Positions 27,111 to 34,783 of a stretch of 64,000 nucleotides of DNA are shown piece by piece. Origin of the DNA: Citreicoccus inhibens (GTDB lineage Bacteria; Myxococcota; Myxococcia; Myxococcales; Myxococcaceae); contig NZ_JAHNZT010000027.1 of assembly GCF_019039035.1 (NCBI RefSeq), positions 53,924-117,923 of the forward strand. The letters are read 5' to 3'. The notes under the pieces are model-generated. The model had not been told where the DNA came from. It ran no database searches and saw nothing but the letters and a program-made list of their open reading frames with translations. The number at the start of each line of letters is the position of its first letter. Position 1 is the stretch's first letter. Position numbers and translations under genes: made by a program.

Positions 27111-28949
27111 ATGCGGAAGCGATTCCGAAATCTCTATCTGCAGATAGAGGACGACGGCTACGACCCGAACGAGGCCTATGACAGCTCACGGCTCGGGCGG
27201 TACTTCGCGTCGATGAAGTACGCCGCGCTGCTGAAGACCTATCGAGACGAGGCCCACAAGATTTCGCATCAGTTTGGCTGCGCCAACTGTCGGGGCACGG
27301 AGTCGCTGCGCAGCTGCCTCGCGGCGTACCGCGAGCTCAAGCAACAGAACATCCAGGGCATCTCGGGCTGGACCCAGTTCCAGCTGACCCATGGAGGAAC
27401 GCTCGACGGGCTCGTCACGCTGCTCCAGGACACGTACGGCGCGAAGTTCAGCGATGAGTTCGGCAAGACGTTCAGCCAGAAGGCGCTGCAGGACGGCATC
27501 CTCAGCAACAAGCAGCCCGTCAACGCGCTGACCAGCAAGTGGTACAGCGATCTCAAGGTGCTCCTGGTCGCGAAGAGCGGGCAGCCTCCGCTGCGCAAGT
27601 TCCTGCCCAAGGGCGTGGGCGTCGCCATCACCAAGGCCTCCGCCAAGGCGCACGCGGTCGTCGCTCGCGCCAGCATCGCCGTGGGCATCCGGTTCGGGTT
27701 CATGGAGTACGCCGCGTACCTGGGCTCGGGGGCGAAGAGTCAGGTCCGGCCCGTGCGCGCGGTCGCGGTCCAGGCGCTGAGCCTGGTGGATTCGAAGGCG
27801 ACGCTGCACTGGCTGGTCCAGGATGAAATCACCTGGCTGTCGACCGTGTGGAACGGGACCGAGTCCACGCTCAAGAACGCCACGTCCGACCGGCTCGCGG
27901 AGACGCTCATCGGGCGACTCGTGGATGTGCTGGGCCAGCTGACGGTGTCCAGCGGCGATTACATCCGCGCCAACTGCTTCGCGCTCTGCTCGGTGTACCG
28001 CGCGGTCATCCTGGCGCTCGCGAAGAAGAAGGCGGTGGCAGGAGGGTGGTCGGGCAGCGCGCTGCGCAAGGAGTTGGATCGCTCCCGCGCGCTCATCAGC
28101 TACTACCCGAAGACGCAGCCCACCGGCTCCACTCCCTTCATTCACTTGAAGGAGTTCGAGACCCAGTGCAGCAAGGCGGGGAGCTGCGACGTGCTCGATG
28201 TGGTGGAGAAGCACTGCACCTGGGCGAACAACTGGCTGTCCGCGGGCGACGTCGAGTTCGCCAAGCAGTGCGGCGAATGTGAGAACAGCCAGGGCGCGCT
28301 CGACCTCGTCGGCCGCTTCGTGGACAGCCGCGTCTCCCAGGGCGCGACGCTCGACCTCATGGTGGGGGTGCTCTACTCGACCCTGACGGAGCGCGCGTCA
28401 GTGGGGGACACCCCGTTCGACCTCGCGTGCGCCATCGCCTGCTACGCCACGACGACCATCTGCGGGAAGCTCCAGGGGCTCGCGCCGCAATCGGACGTGG
28501 TGCTCCGGATGATGGAGACGTACCAGGCCGAGGCGCCCCTCTTCCTCACCTACATGGAGACGCTCTTGCTGGGCATGGGCCTGCAAGGCACCACGTACCT
28601 GCCCAAGGTGATTGAAGAGGCCCACGAGCGCGTCAAGCCGGGAGCGACCTTCCTCGGCGTGCAGACCCGGCCGCTCTCATCGGTCGAGCAGTTCCGCGGG
28701 CCGACGGTCAAGGACATGGAGCTGGCGGCGACCACGCTGGGCCTGTCGTGGAAGGACCTGCGCATCGACGAGGAGGCGCTCAAGACCATCACGCGCGCGT
28801 ATCGGCGAGAGGCATTGATTGTCCATCCGGACAAGCCGCTGGGCAGCACCCTCAAGTTCCAGGACCTCCAGAACGCACAGGAGGTCCTCAAGGAGTACTT
28901 CGGAGAGAAGCGCGCGAAGGAGATCCTCGCCATCACCTACTACGTCTGA
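27111..28949 (+). CDS. Large protein of unknown family with C-terminal J-domain
   Basis: A 612-residue protein. The last ~70 residues have the DnaJ pattern: helix YRREALIVHPDKPLG with the invariant HPD at 572-574, then KFQDLQNAQEVLKEYF. This should stimulate the ATPase of an Hsp70 partner. The preceding 530 residues match nothing I recognise. They are helical, with cysteine pairs near 57-60 (FGCANC), 69, about 358-365 and about 386-389 (CGEC), which could bind metal. There is no signal peptide. The ATG at 27111 lies 14 bases downstream of GACCTGAAGG. It stands alone between a terminator and a convergent gene. C-terminal J-domains on otherwise unknown proteins usually mark substrate-specific co-chaperones; that role is inferred. 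Confidence 0.75.
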   Translation: MRKRFRNLYLQIEDDGYDPNEAYDSSRLGRYFASMKYAALLKTYRDEAHKISHQFGCANCRGTESLRSCLAAYRELKQQNIQGISGWTQFQLTHGGTLDGLVTLLQDTYGAKFSDEFGKTFSQKALQDGILSNKQPVNALTSKWYSDLKVLLVAKSGQPPLRKFLPKGVGVAITKASAKAHAVVARASIAVGIRFGFMEYAAYLGSGAKSQVRPVRAVAVQALSLVDSKATLHWLVQDEITWLSTVWNGTESTLKNATSDRLAETLIGRLVDVLGQLTVSSGDYIRANCFALCSVYRAVILALAKKKAVAGGWSGSALRKELDRSRALISYYPKTQPTGSTPFIHLKEFETQCSKAGSCDVLDVVEKHCTWANNWLSAGDVEFAKQCGECENSQGALDLVGRFVDSRVSQGATLDLMVGVLYSTLTERASVGDTPFDLACAIACYATTTICGKLQGLAPQSDVVLRMMETYQAEAPLFLTYMETLLLGMGLQGTTYLPKVIEEAHERVKPGATFLGVQTRPLSSVEQFRGPTVKDMELAATTLGLSWKDLRIDEEALKTITRAYRREALIVHPDKPLGSTLKFQDLQNAQEVLKEYFGEKRAKEILAITYYV

Positions 28950-28957
28950 GCGGCGCG

Positions 28958-29920
28958 TCAGGGAGGAGGTGGGCTCGCGGGCGAGGGGGCTTGCGGCGTC
29001 GGCCCTGCGCCCGGGGAGGGCGTCTCGAGCGCCGCATCCATCGCTTGCAACCACGGGCCCGTGGGCGCGCCGGGAATCGCGGAACACCCTCGGATGAGCT
29101 GACGCAGGCTCCGCAGTCGCTCGGGCACAAGGCGCGCTTCCTCCACGAGCCGCTGTGCGTCAGGCGTTGAGGTCAGCCAGGGCAGGCACGCGCGAAACAA
29201 CTCCAGCCGCGTCTGGCCTTCGCCCATGAGCAGCACCGGGGCGGCATCCAGTTGCACCGCCGTCCACTCCCGGCCCTGCAACTCATGGGCGGAGAAGGTG
29301 ACTTGTCCCTGCTGGGTGGCGCGCGGCTCGACCACGGGCCCGAGCGGGCCCGACAGCGTCACCTGGCCTTCCGCGGGCGCGGGCTGGCAGGGCACCTCGC
29401 GCAGCGCGGTGAGCTCGTCCGCCGGGCGGGTCTCGCGCTCCTCCTTCGCGGTGGCGAGCTGGATGATTCCGGTGACGAGCGCGGGTACGCCGACAATCAG
29501 CACGCCCACGCCCCACCCCGTCGCCACCTTGCGGCTGGAGGCGCCGTAGTGCCCGTCCTCGTCGAGGGTGTCCCGGTTGGGCTTATCCGAGAACAGCGAC
29601 CGGCCGATGACGAGGAAGCCGCCCACCGCCGTGAGGATGCCTCCCGTGCTCACCGCTGCCGCCGCGGGCGTGGTGCGCCGCTGAGTGACCACGGTCTCCG
29701 TGTATTGCGTGTGCTGCTCGGTGCGGCAGATGTCCGCCGTGGAGAAGCGCAGCGTGAGCTGGGGCCAGGACGTCTCGACCGACGCGAACGTCACGCGCTC
29801 TCCCAGCGTGTGCTCGCGGGTCTCGGTGCGCAGCGCGGGGCCTCGCTCCACCCGGCGGTCCGCGTCCAGCGAGGCACAGCCCACGGACAATCCCAGCAGC
29901 ACCACGCCCACCCGCTTCAT
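28958..29920 (-). CDS. Predicted lipoprotein with two membrane-like segments
   Basis: A 320-residue protein starting MKRVGVVLLGLSVGCASLD, a lipoprotein signal with lipobox SVGC. After an extracytoplasmic segment (about 25-85) come two hydrophobic stretches (AAAAVSTGGILTAVGGFLVIG and GWGVGVLIVGVPALVTGIIQL, separated by about 40 polar residues), then a C-terminal domain and a Pro/Ser tail. The hydrophobic pair in a lipoprotein is unusual and may be a hairpin. Family unknown. It overlaps the upstream small lipoprotein gene by four bases (ATGA), so the two are translationally coupled and probably work together. Confidence 0.65.
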   Translation of the reverse strand: MKRVGVVLLGLSVGCASLDADRRVERGPALRTETREHTLGERVTFASVETSWPQLTLRFSTADICRTEQHTQYTETVVTQRRTTPAAAAVSTGGILTAVGGFLVIGRSLFSDKPNRDTLDEDGHYGASSRKVATGWGVGVLIVGVPALVTGIIQLATAKEERETRPADELTALREVPCQPAPAEGQVTLSGPLGPVVEPRATQQGQVTFSAHELQGREWTAVQLDAAPVLLMGEGQTRLELFRACLPWLTSTPDAQRLVEEARLVPERLRSLRQLIRGCSAIPGAPTGPWLQAMDAALETPSPGAGPTPQAPSPASPPPP

Positions 29921-30282
29921 GGCGTCGCCCCCTGGAAGAAGGTCGTCATGTCCGGGCAGTCCGACAGCGCCCGCTGCACGTCCGAGCACGCGGGCAGCTG
30001 GTTCAGCGCCGTCCCCTGACGGAGCAATGGCTCACGGCAATCCAGGAAGCGGTCCCGCGAGGGCTCCACGAAGGCGAAGGCCTCCGTGCCGCAGCCCGTG
30101 CGCTCCCGCAAGGTGCCCGCGCAGTCCGCCGGGCCCACCGAGAGGGTCTCCACCACGCCGGGGCAACTCAGCGAGGCGCACAGCCGGGTGATGACGTCCT
30201 GACAGACCGCGACGTCGGGGGCGGGAGGACCGGAGCAGGCGGTCAGGCACAGCAGGGGCCAGAAGACTTGAGCGAGTCTCAC
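29917..30282 (-). CDS. Small cysteine-rich lipoprotein
   Basis: A 121-residue predicted lipoprotein (MRLAQVFWPLLCLTACSGPP, lipobox LTAC). The mature part has eight further cysteines in a regular pattern (VAVCQDVITRLCASLSC, DCAGTLRERTGC, LDCREPLL, PACSDVQRALSDCPD), consistent with four disulfides. Similar small Cys-rich lipoproteins are common in myxobacterial envelopes; no function is known. It heads a two-gene unit with the following lipoprotein and is divergent from prmA. Confidence 0.7.
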   Translation of the reverse strand: MRLAQVFWPLLCLTACSGPPAPDVAVCQDVITRLCASLSCPGVVETLSVGPADCAGTLRERTGCGTEAFAFVEPSRDRFLDCREPLLRQGTALNQLPACSDVQRALSDCPDMTTFFQGATP

Positions 30283-30322
30283 GGCGCTCCCACGCTACGC
30301 ACGGTGCGGTAGAAGGGCCCGC

Positions 30323-31192
30323 ATGTCCCAGACCTATCTGTCACTCACCGTGGAGTTGCCCGAGGAAGAGTCCGAGGCCGCACAGGACCTCCTCCACGAG
30401 GGCAACGCCCTGGGCCTGGAAGTCCGCGACCGCGAACAGCCGACCATGCCGGGCGTGCGTGCCCCCGCCCCGGGCGAGGCCCTCATCGTCGCTTACTTCG
30501 AGGATCGCGAGACCGCCGAGGCCGCCCAGGCCAGCATCGCCGAGTCCTTCCCCCACGCCCGCCACGGCCTGGAGGAGCAGCCCCAGCAGGACTGGAGCGA
30601 GCAGTGGAAGTCGCTCATCAAGTCCGTGCAGGTGGGCCGCCTCTGGGTGGGCCCGCCCTGGGAGGCGGACAAGGCGCCCCAGGACAAGGTGCGCATCGTC
30701 ATCGAGCCGAAGATGGCCTTCGGCACCGGCGACCACCCCACCACCTCGCTGTGCCTGGCCGCCGTGGACACGTTCATGGCCACCCGCCCGGGCGCCACGG
30801 TGCTCGACGTGGGCACCGGCACGGGCGTGCTCGCCATCGCGGCCAAGAAGCTGGGCGCGGGCGCCACGGTGGGCACCGACAACGACCCCACCTCCGTGGA
30901 GCTGGCCCAGGAGAACTGCGTCGACAACGGCACCCCGGACATCGACGTGTCCGGCCGCGAGCTGACCCAGGTCTCCGGCACCTTCGACCTGGTGCTCGCC
31001 AACATCCTGGCCAACACGCTCATCGAGTTGGCGCCTCTCATCGTCGCCAAGGCCCATGGGAGGCTCATCCTGGCCGGCGTGCTGGCCCATCAGCGCCAGG
31101 ACGTGGAGGACGCCTACCGCAAGCTGGGCTGCACGGTCCTCGAGGGCGCGCAGCAGGGCGAGTGGGTTCGCATCGACTTGGACAAGCGCTGA
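30323..31192 (+). CDS. prmA: PrmA, ribosomal protein L11 methyltransferase
   Basis: A 289-residue SAM-dependent methyltransferase that trimethylates ribosomal protein L11. Markers are PKMAFGTGDHPTTSLCL ahead of motif I, VLDVGTGTGVLAIAAKKLG, the downstream DNDPTSVELAQEN, and LANILANTLIELAP in place of the NPPY motif, all diagnostic of PrmA. The N-terminal L11-recognition domain is about 100 residues. The ATG at 30323 is divergent from a lipoprotein gene 40 bases away. Confidence 0.93.
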   Translation: MSQTYLSLTVELPEEESEAAQDLLHEGNALGLEVRDREQPTMPGVRAPAPGEALIVAYFEDRETAEAAQASIAESFPHARHGLEEQPQQDWSEQWKSLIKSVQVGRLWVGPPWEADKAPQDKVRIVIEPKMAFGTGDHPTTSLCLAAVDTFMATRPGATVLDVGTGTGVLAIAAKKLGAGATVGTDNDPTSVELAQENCVDNGTPDIDVSGRELTQVSGTFDLVLANILANTLIELAPLIVAKAHGRLILAGVLAHQRQDVEDAYRKLGCTVLEGAQQGEWVRIDLDKR

Positions 31193-31246
31193 GGGCCCTC
31201 CGCCCTTGGAACCCGGGGGGCGGGGCGCGCTAGCCTCCGCTCCCGC

Positions 31247-32323
31247 GTGGTGACGCCTCCCTCCTCCCAGCCTCCGCGGCAGTCCACCGGGCCCACGGCC
31301 GAGGTGCGGTCGCAGCTCGTGGGGCCGCTGCTCGCGCACCTGCGCGCGACCGGGCATGAGCCGGGGGCGCTGGTGCGCGAGTTCGGGCTGCCCCTGGATG
31401 CGCAGGCCCTGCCCGAGGTCCGCCTGCCCTTGCCCACCCTGCGCGCCCTGCTGGACGCCGCCGAGCGTCTCAGCGGCGATGCCTTCCTCGGGCTGCACGT
31501 GGCGCAGGGCCTGCCCCGAGGCACCTATGGCCTCGTCGAGTACATCGCCCGGGCCTGCTCCACGCTGCGCGACACGTTCCGCGCGCTGGCCCGCTACATG
31601 GCGCTGCTCGACCCAGCGTGGACGTCTGCCTACCGCGACCTGGGCCCCCAGGGCGGCACGTTCACCTATGGCATCCCCGGCGAGCCGCTCGTCTACGGTC
31701 GCCACGCCAGCGAGTTCGGGCTCGCGCTCTTCGTACACGCGGGCCGGCAGCTCACCGAGCAGCCCTGGCGGCCCCGCGCGGTCGCCTTCGCGCATCCCGC
31801 GCCGGCGGACCTCACGCCGCTCGTGGAGCACTTCGGCGTGACGCCGAGCTTCGGCGCTGGCCACAACGCGCTCACCCTGGACGCCGCCACGCTGGACCTG
31901 CGCGTGACGGGAGGAGATCCCGCCCTGCTCTCCGTCCTGGAGCGCGCCGCCACCGCCCCCCCTCCGCCGCCCGCCACCGAGCCCGCGCGCGGCGACTTCG
32001 CCGTCCGCGTGCGCGAGGCCATCCGGGCCACGCTCCAGGATGGCGCGCCTCAGATGGCCGAGGTGGCTCGGGGACTCCACGTGAGCGCGCGCACGCTCCA
32101 GCGACGGCTGGCAGAGCAGGACACCACGTTCCAGGACGAGGTCGACGCGGTGCGCAACACGCTCGCGCGCCAGTACCTGGCGGATCCGCACCTGGGGGTG
32201 AGCGAGGTGGCGTTCCTCCTGGGCTTCGCGGAGCTGAGCACGTTCGACCGCGCGTTCAAGCGGTGGACAGGCAAGACGCCGAGGGCATGGCGGGACGGGG
32301 TGGGCTCGGACGCGGGCCCCTGA
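31247..32323 (+). CDS. AraC-family transcriptional regulator
   Basis: A 358-residue AraC-type regulator. Residues about 20-210 match the effector-binding domain of the Arabinose_bd type (LLAHLRATGHEPGALVREFGL, LPRGTYGLVEYIARACSTLRDTF). The C-terminal ~100 residues hold the paired helix-turn-helix domain: MAEVARGLHVSARTLQRRL, then VSEVAFLLGFAELSTFDRAFKRWTGKTPRAWR. Members with this architecture often regulate lipid or fatty acid metabolism genes. The start is a GTG at 31247 with no strong ribosome site, so a nearby GTG is possible. Immediately downstream are tandem 21-bp repeats and two Mpo1-like genes, which are plausible targets. Confidence 0.85.
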   Translation: MVTPPSSQPPRQSTGPTAEVRSQLVGPLLAHLRATGHEPGALVREFGLPLDAQALPEVRLPLPTLRALLDAAERLSGDAFLGLHVAQGLPRGTYGLVEYIARACSTLRDTFRALARYMALLDPAWTSAYRDLGPQGGTFTYGIPGEPLVYGRHASEFGLALFVHAGRQLTEQPWRPRAVAFAHPAPADLTPLVEHFGVTPSFGAGHNALTLDAATLDLRVTGGDPALLSVLERAATAPPPPPATEPARGDFAVRVREAIRATLQDGAPQMAEVARGLHVSARTLQRRLAEQDTTFQDEVDAVRNTLARQYLADPHLGVSEVAFLLGFAELSTFDRAFKRWTGKTPRAWRDGVGSDAGP

Positions 32324-32325
32324 GG

Positions 32326-32367
32326 TTGGCGTCCCGGGCCAGGAGTTTGGCGCGCCGGGCCAGGAAA
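32326..32367. repeat. Tandem 21-bp direct repeat, candidate AraC-type site
   Basis: Two adjacent 21-bp units, each beginning TTGGCG and sharing CCGGGCCAGGA, differ at only a few positions. They lie directly after the AraC-type gene and 58-99 bases before the first Mpo1-like start codon. A 21-bp period equals two helical turns and matches the spacing of AraC half-sites, so this may be its operator. That function is inferred. Confidence 0.45.
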
Positions 32368-32392
32368 CCGGCGCGGACATCCCCTACCTTAG

Positions 32393-32409
32393 AGAGTCGA
32401 AACGACTCT
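32393..32409. promoter_or_regulatory. 17-bp inverted repeat before Mpo1-like genes
   Basis: Arms AGAGTCG and CGACTCT around AAA, starting 33 bases before the ATG at 32426 and followed by TTTCC. It could be an operator, or a weak terminator of the AraC-type gene. Confidence 0.4.
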
Positions 32410-32425
32410 TTCCTTGGAGACCCCC

Positions 32426-32908
32426 ATGCTCAAGCCCCAGGTGGTCGCGCTCTTCGACGAGTACGCGTCCGCGCACCAGCACCCGACGAACCGGCTGACG
32501 CACAAGATCGCCATCCCCGTCATCGTGCTGCACATCGTGGCGATGCTCGACTGGGTGAAGCTGGTGGCGTTGCCGGTGCTGCCCGGCGGAATGCTGACGC
32601 TGGGGCTGGTGGCGTGGGCGCTCGTGACGCTGTGGTACCTGCGCGCGGACGTGAAGCTGGGGCTGGCGGTGTCGCTCTACATGGCGCTGTGCATCCCGCT
32701 GGGGCGGATGATGCCCATGTGGTCCGTGGTGGCCATCGCGGTGGGCGGCTGGGCCATCCAGTTCGCGGGCCACGCGGTGTGGGAGAAGAAGTCCCCCTCG
32801 TTCTTCACCAACCTGGTGCACGCGCTGGTGGGGCCGCTGTTCTTCGTGGCCTTGCTCACCGGGGACTACGCGCTGAAGTCGGAGACCGCCGCGCCCGCTC
32901 GGGCGTGA
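32426..32908 (+). CDS. Mpo1-like (DUF962) membrane protein
   Basis: A 160-residue membrane protein of the Mpo1-like/DUF962 family; yeast Mpo1 is an iron-dependent dioxygenase that degrades 2-hydroxylated long-chain fatty acids. The family's conserved His pattern is visible: His17 and His26 in AHQHPTNRLTHKIAIP, and His116 in the AGHAVWEKKSP box. Three or four hydrophobic helices follow the N-terminal His pair. The ATG at 32426 has GGAG eight bases upstream; an earlier TTG is rejected. The adjacent gene is a paralogue with the same His spacing. The pair follows an AraC-type regulator gene. Confidence 0.8.
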   Translation: MLKPQVVALFDEYASAHQHPTNRLTHKIAIPVIVLHIVAMLDWVKLVALPVLPGGMLTLGLVAWALVTLWYLRADVKLGLAVSLYMALCIPLGRMMPMWSVVAIAVGGWAIQFAGHAVWEKKSPSFFTNLVHALVGPLFFVALLTGDYALKSETAAPARA

Positions 32909-32927
32909 GGCGCCCCTGGACCTCGCC

Positions 32928-33440
32928 ATGACCTTCGCTGACAAGCTGCGCGCCTGGATGCCCCTGCACGAGAACGGCGTGAGCCGCGCCGCGCACTTCG
33001 TGGGCACCTACCTGTTCATCTTCTCGCTGTGCGTTCCGCTCGCGTGGGTGGCGCTGCCCGGGGGCCTGGGCCTCACGGCCGCGCACGCGCTCGTGGCCGC
33101 GGTGGTGCTCTACGCGCTGACGCTGGAGTGGACCGCGGGCCTGCTCATGGTTCCGCTGCTGGTGCCCACGCTCCTGGCGGCCCTCGCGGTGGCGAGCCTG
33201 CCCGCGGGCGTGGCCGCGGGCGTGGCCCTGGGCGTGATGGTGGCGCGCTTCGCGCTGGTGGTGGGCGCGCACGTCGTCTTCGAGAAGAAGACGCACGGCC
33301 TGTCCCTGGGCGGTCCGCTGCTGTTCTTCATCGAGCCCGTGTACCTGCTGACGCTCGTCCTGTTCGGAATGGGCTTCAAGCGCGAGCTACACGCGCGGGC
33401 CACGTCGGTCGGGAGCGCCGCGACCCGCGTCGCCGTGTAG
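32928..33440 (+). CDS. Second Mpo1-like (DUF962-type) membrane protein
   Basis: A 170-residue membrane protein homologous to its upstream neighbour. The His pattern is preserved with identical spacing: His14 and His23 (LHENGVSRAAHFVG) eight residues apart, and His115 in GAHVVFEKKTHGL. Several Ala/Val/Leu-rich helices lie between. It starts 19 bases after the first gene, so the two form an operon and probably arose by duplication. The second copy is more divergent than the first: the proline-rich box after EKK is replaced by a Gly/Leu sequence. A paired or heteromeric enzyme is inferred. Confidence 0.75.
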   Translation: MTFADKLRAWMPLHENGVSRAAHFVGTYLFIFSLCVPLAWVALPGGLGLTAAHALVAAVVLYALTLEWTAGLLMVPLLVPTLLAALAVASLPAGVAAGVALGVMVARFALVVGAHVVFEKKTHGLSLGGPLLFFIEPVYLLTLVLFGMGFKRELHARATSVGSAATRVAV

Positions 33441-33543
33441 CTGCCAGGGGGTTCCGGTGAAGTTCCCAGGACCCGCCGTGACGCGAGGCTGGCGCGCGGC
33501 GGCGTCCTGCTGAATCCTGCGGCCCTTCCAGGAGCCCGCCGCC

Positions 33544-34278
33544 GTGGTCCGCCTCTTCGTCCCGCTGCCCCAGCCCATCCCCTCCGAGGTGACGCTCACC
33601 GACGAGCGCCGCCACTACCTCGTCCACGTCCTGCGGCTGGAGGCGGGCGACGCGCTGGAGGTGTTCGACGGGCAGGGCCGCGCCTGCGACGCGCGCGTGG
33701 TGGAGCTGACGCCGGAGCACGTGCGGCTCTCGCTTGGCGCGGCGCGCGTGACGCCGCCCCGGCGCGAGGTGGCCGTGGTGCAGGGGTTGCCCAAGGGCGA
33801 CAAGCTCGAGTGGGTGCTCCAGAAAGGCACCGAGCTGGGCGCCTCCGCGTTCTGGCCCGTGGACACCGTGCGCAGCGTGGTGAAGCTGGAGCCCAAGCGG
33901 GCCGTGGAGCGCACCGGCCGCTGGATGAAGATTGTGGAAGAGGCCGCGCGCCAGTGCCGCCGCAATGACGTGCCTCCCGTCCATGCGCCTCGGCCGCTGG
34001 CGGAGGCCGTGCGCGCCCTGGCGCCGGGCACTGTGGTGCTGGTGCTGGATGAAGAAGAGTCCGCTGTGCCGCTGGGCGAGGCCTTCCGCGCCGCGGGCCC
34101 AGGCACGCCCGTGGCGCTGGTGGTGGGCCCCGAGGGAGGACTGGCCCGCGAGGAGGTGTCCGCGCTGTGGGCGCTCGGCGCGAAGCCCGTCACGCTGGGG
34201 GCGCGCATCCTGAGAACGGAGACCGCCGCGCTGGCTGCCCTGGCGGTGATGATGCACCTGGATGGCGAACTCGGATGA
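33544..34278 (+). CDS. rsmE: RsmE, 16S rRNA m3U1498 methyltransferase
   Basis: A 244-residue SPOUT-family enzyme that methylates N3 of U1498 in 16S rRNA. The N-terminal PUA-like domain (RLFVPLPQP to about 70) is followed by the SPOUT core with QGLPKGDKLEWVLQKGTELG, KIVEEAARQCRRNDVP, VVGPEGGLAREEV and LGARILRTETAALAAL, all diagnostic. The start is a GTG at 33544. The gene stands alone, 103 bases after the Mpo1-like pair. Confidence 0.93.
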   Translation: MVRLFVPLPQPIPSEVTLTDERRHYLVHVLRLEAGDALEVFDGQGRACDARVVELTPEHVRLSLGAARVTPPRREVAVVQGLPKGDKLEWVLQKGTELGASAFWPVDTVRSVVKLEPKRAVERTGRWMKIVEEAARQCRRNDVPPVHAPRPLAEAVRALAPGTVVLVLDEEESAVPLGEAFRAAGPGTPVALVVGPEGGLAREEVSALWALGAKPVTLGARILRTETAALAALAVMMHLDGELG

Positions 34279-34387
34279 CCGCCGAGGAGGCAGGCGCTCC
34301 TTCCTCCCTGGTTCTCACGTCCGAGTTGGGATTCCTACGTTTCTCCCATCCGGGGCCGTGCGCGGTCCCACCACAGGAGAACCATTC

Positions 34388-34657
34388 ATGGGGATCATCG
34401 CGTTCATCATCATCGGTCTCATCGCGGGCCTCATTGCCCGAGCCATCCTCCCGGGGCGGCAGAGCATGGGGCTCATCGCCACCACCCTGCTGGGCATGGT
34501 CGGCTCGCTGGTGGGTGGGCTCATCGGCTCCCTCTTCGAGCGCAACGGGAAGCTCTTCGAGCTGAGAACCTCCGGCATCATCATGTCCATCGTCGGAGCC
34601 ATCATCGTGCTGCTCATCGTGCAGTCGGCAAACAAGCACCGACGCGTCCACGCCTAG
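34388..34657 (+). CDS. GlsB/YeaQ/YmgE-type small membrane protein
   Basis: An 89-residue integral membrane protein of the transglycosylase-associated (GlsB/YeaQ/YmgE) family. Three hydrophobic segments are evident: MGIIAFIIIGLIAGLIARAI, then LIATTLLGMVGSLVGGLIG, then IIMSIVGAIIVLLIV, with the family's LIARAILPG and GMVGSLVGG motifs. The family is linked to stress responses but no biochemical function is proven. The ATG at 34388 follows GGAGAACC; the in-frame ATG at 34262 overlaps rsmE and is rejected. A T-rich hairpin follows. Confidence 0.85.
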   Translation: MGIIAFIIIGLIAGLIARAILPGRQSMGLIATTLLGMVGSLVGGLIGSLFERNGKLFELRTSGIIMSIVGAIIVLLIVQSANKHRRVHA

Positions 34658-34672
34658 GGCGTGAGGGTGACG

Positions 34673-34711
34673 AGCCCCTGACGGTTCCCCGGGCGAGGGG
34701 CCTCGGGGGCT
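34673..34711 (+). terminator. Possible intrinsic terminator
   Basis: AGCCCC and GGGGCT can pair across an inner CCCC/GGGG hairpin, followed by TGTACTTTTC, an unusually T-rich run for this region, just after the GlsB-type gene. Confidence 0.4.
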
Positions 34712-34783
34712 TGTACTTTTCTTGCTCCCCGCGCTGGGACGGCCTTTCATGGCGGCCGCTGCCTGCATCGCCGGGAGGAAACG

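Noticed and set aside
32393..32409. Inverted repeat as a definite terminator of the AraC-type gene
   Set aside because: The stem is only 7 bp and lies 70 bases after the stop codon, close to the next start; an operator is equally likely.
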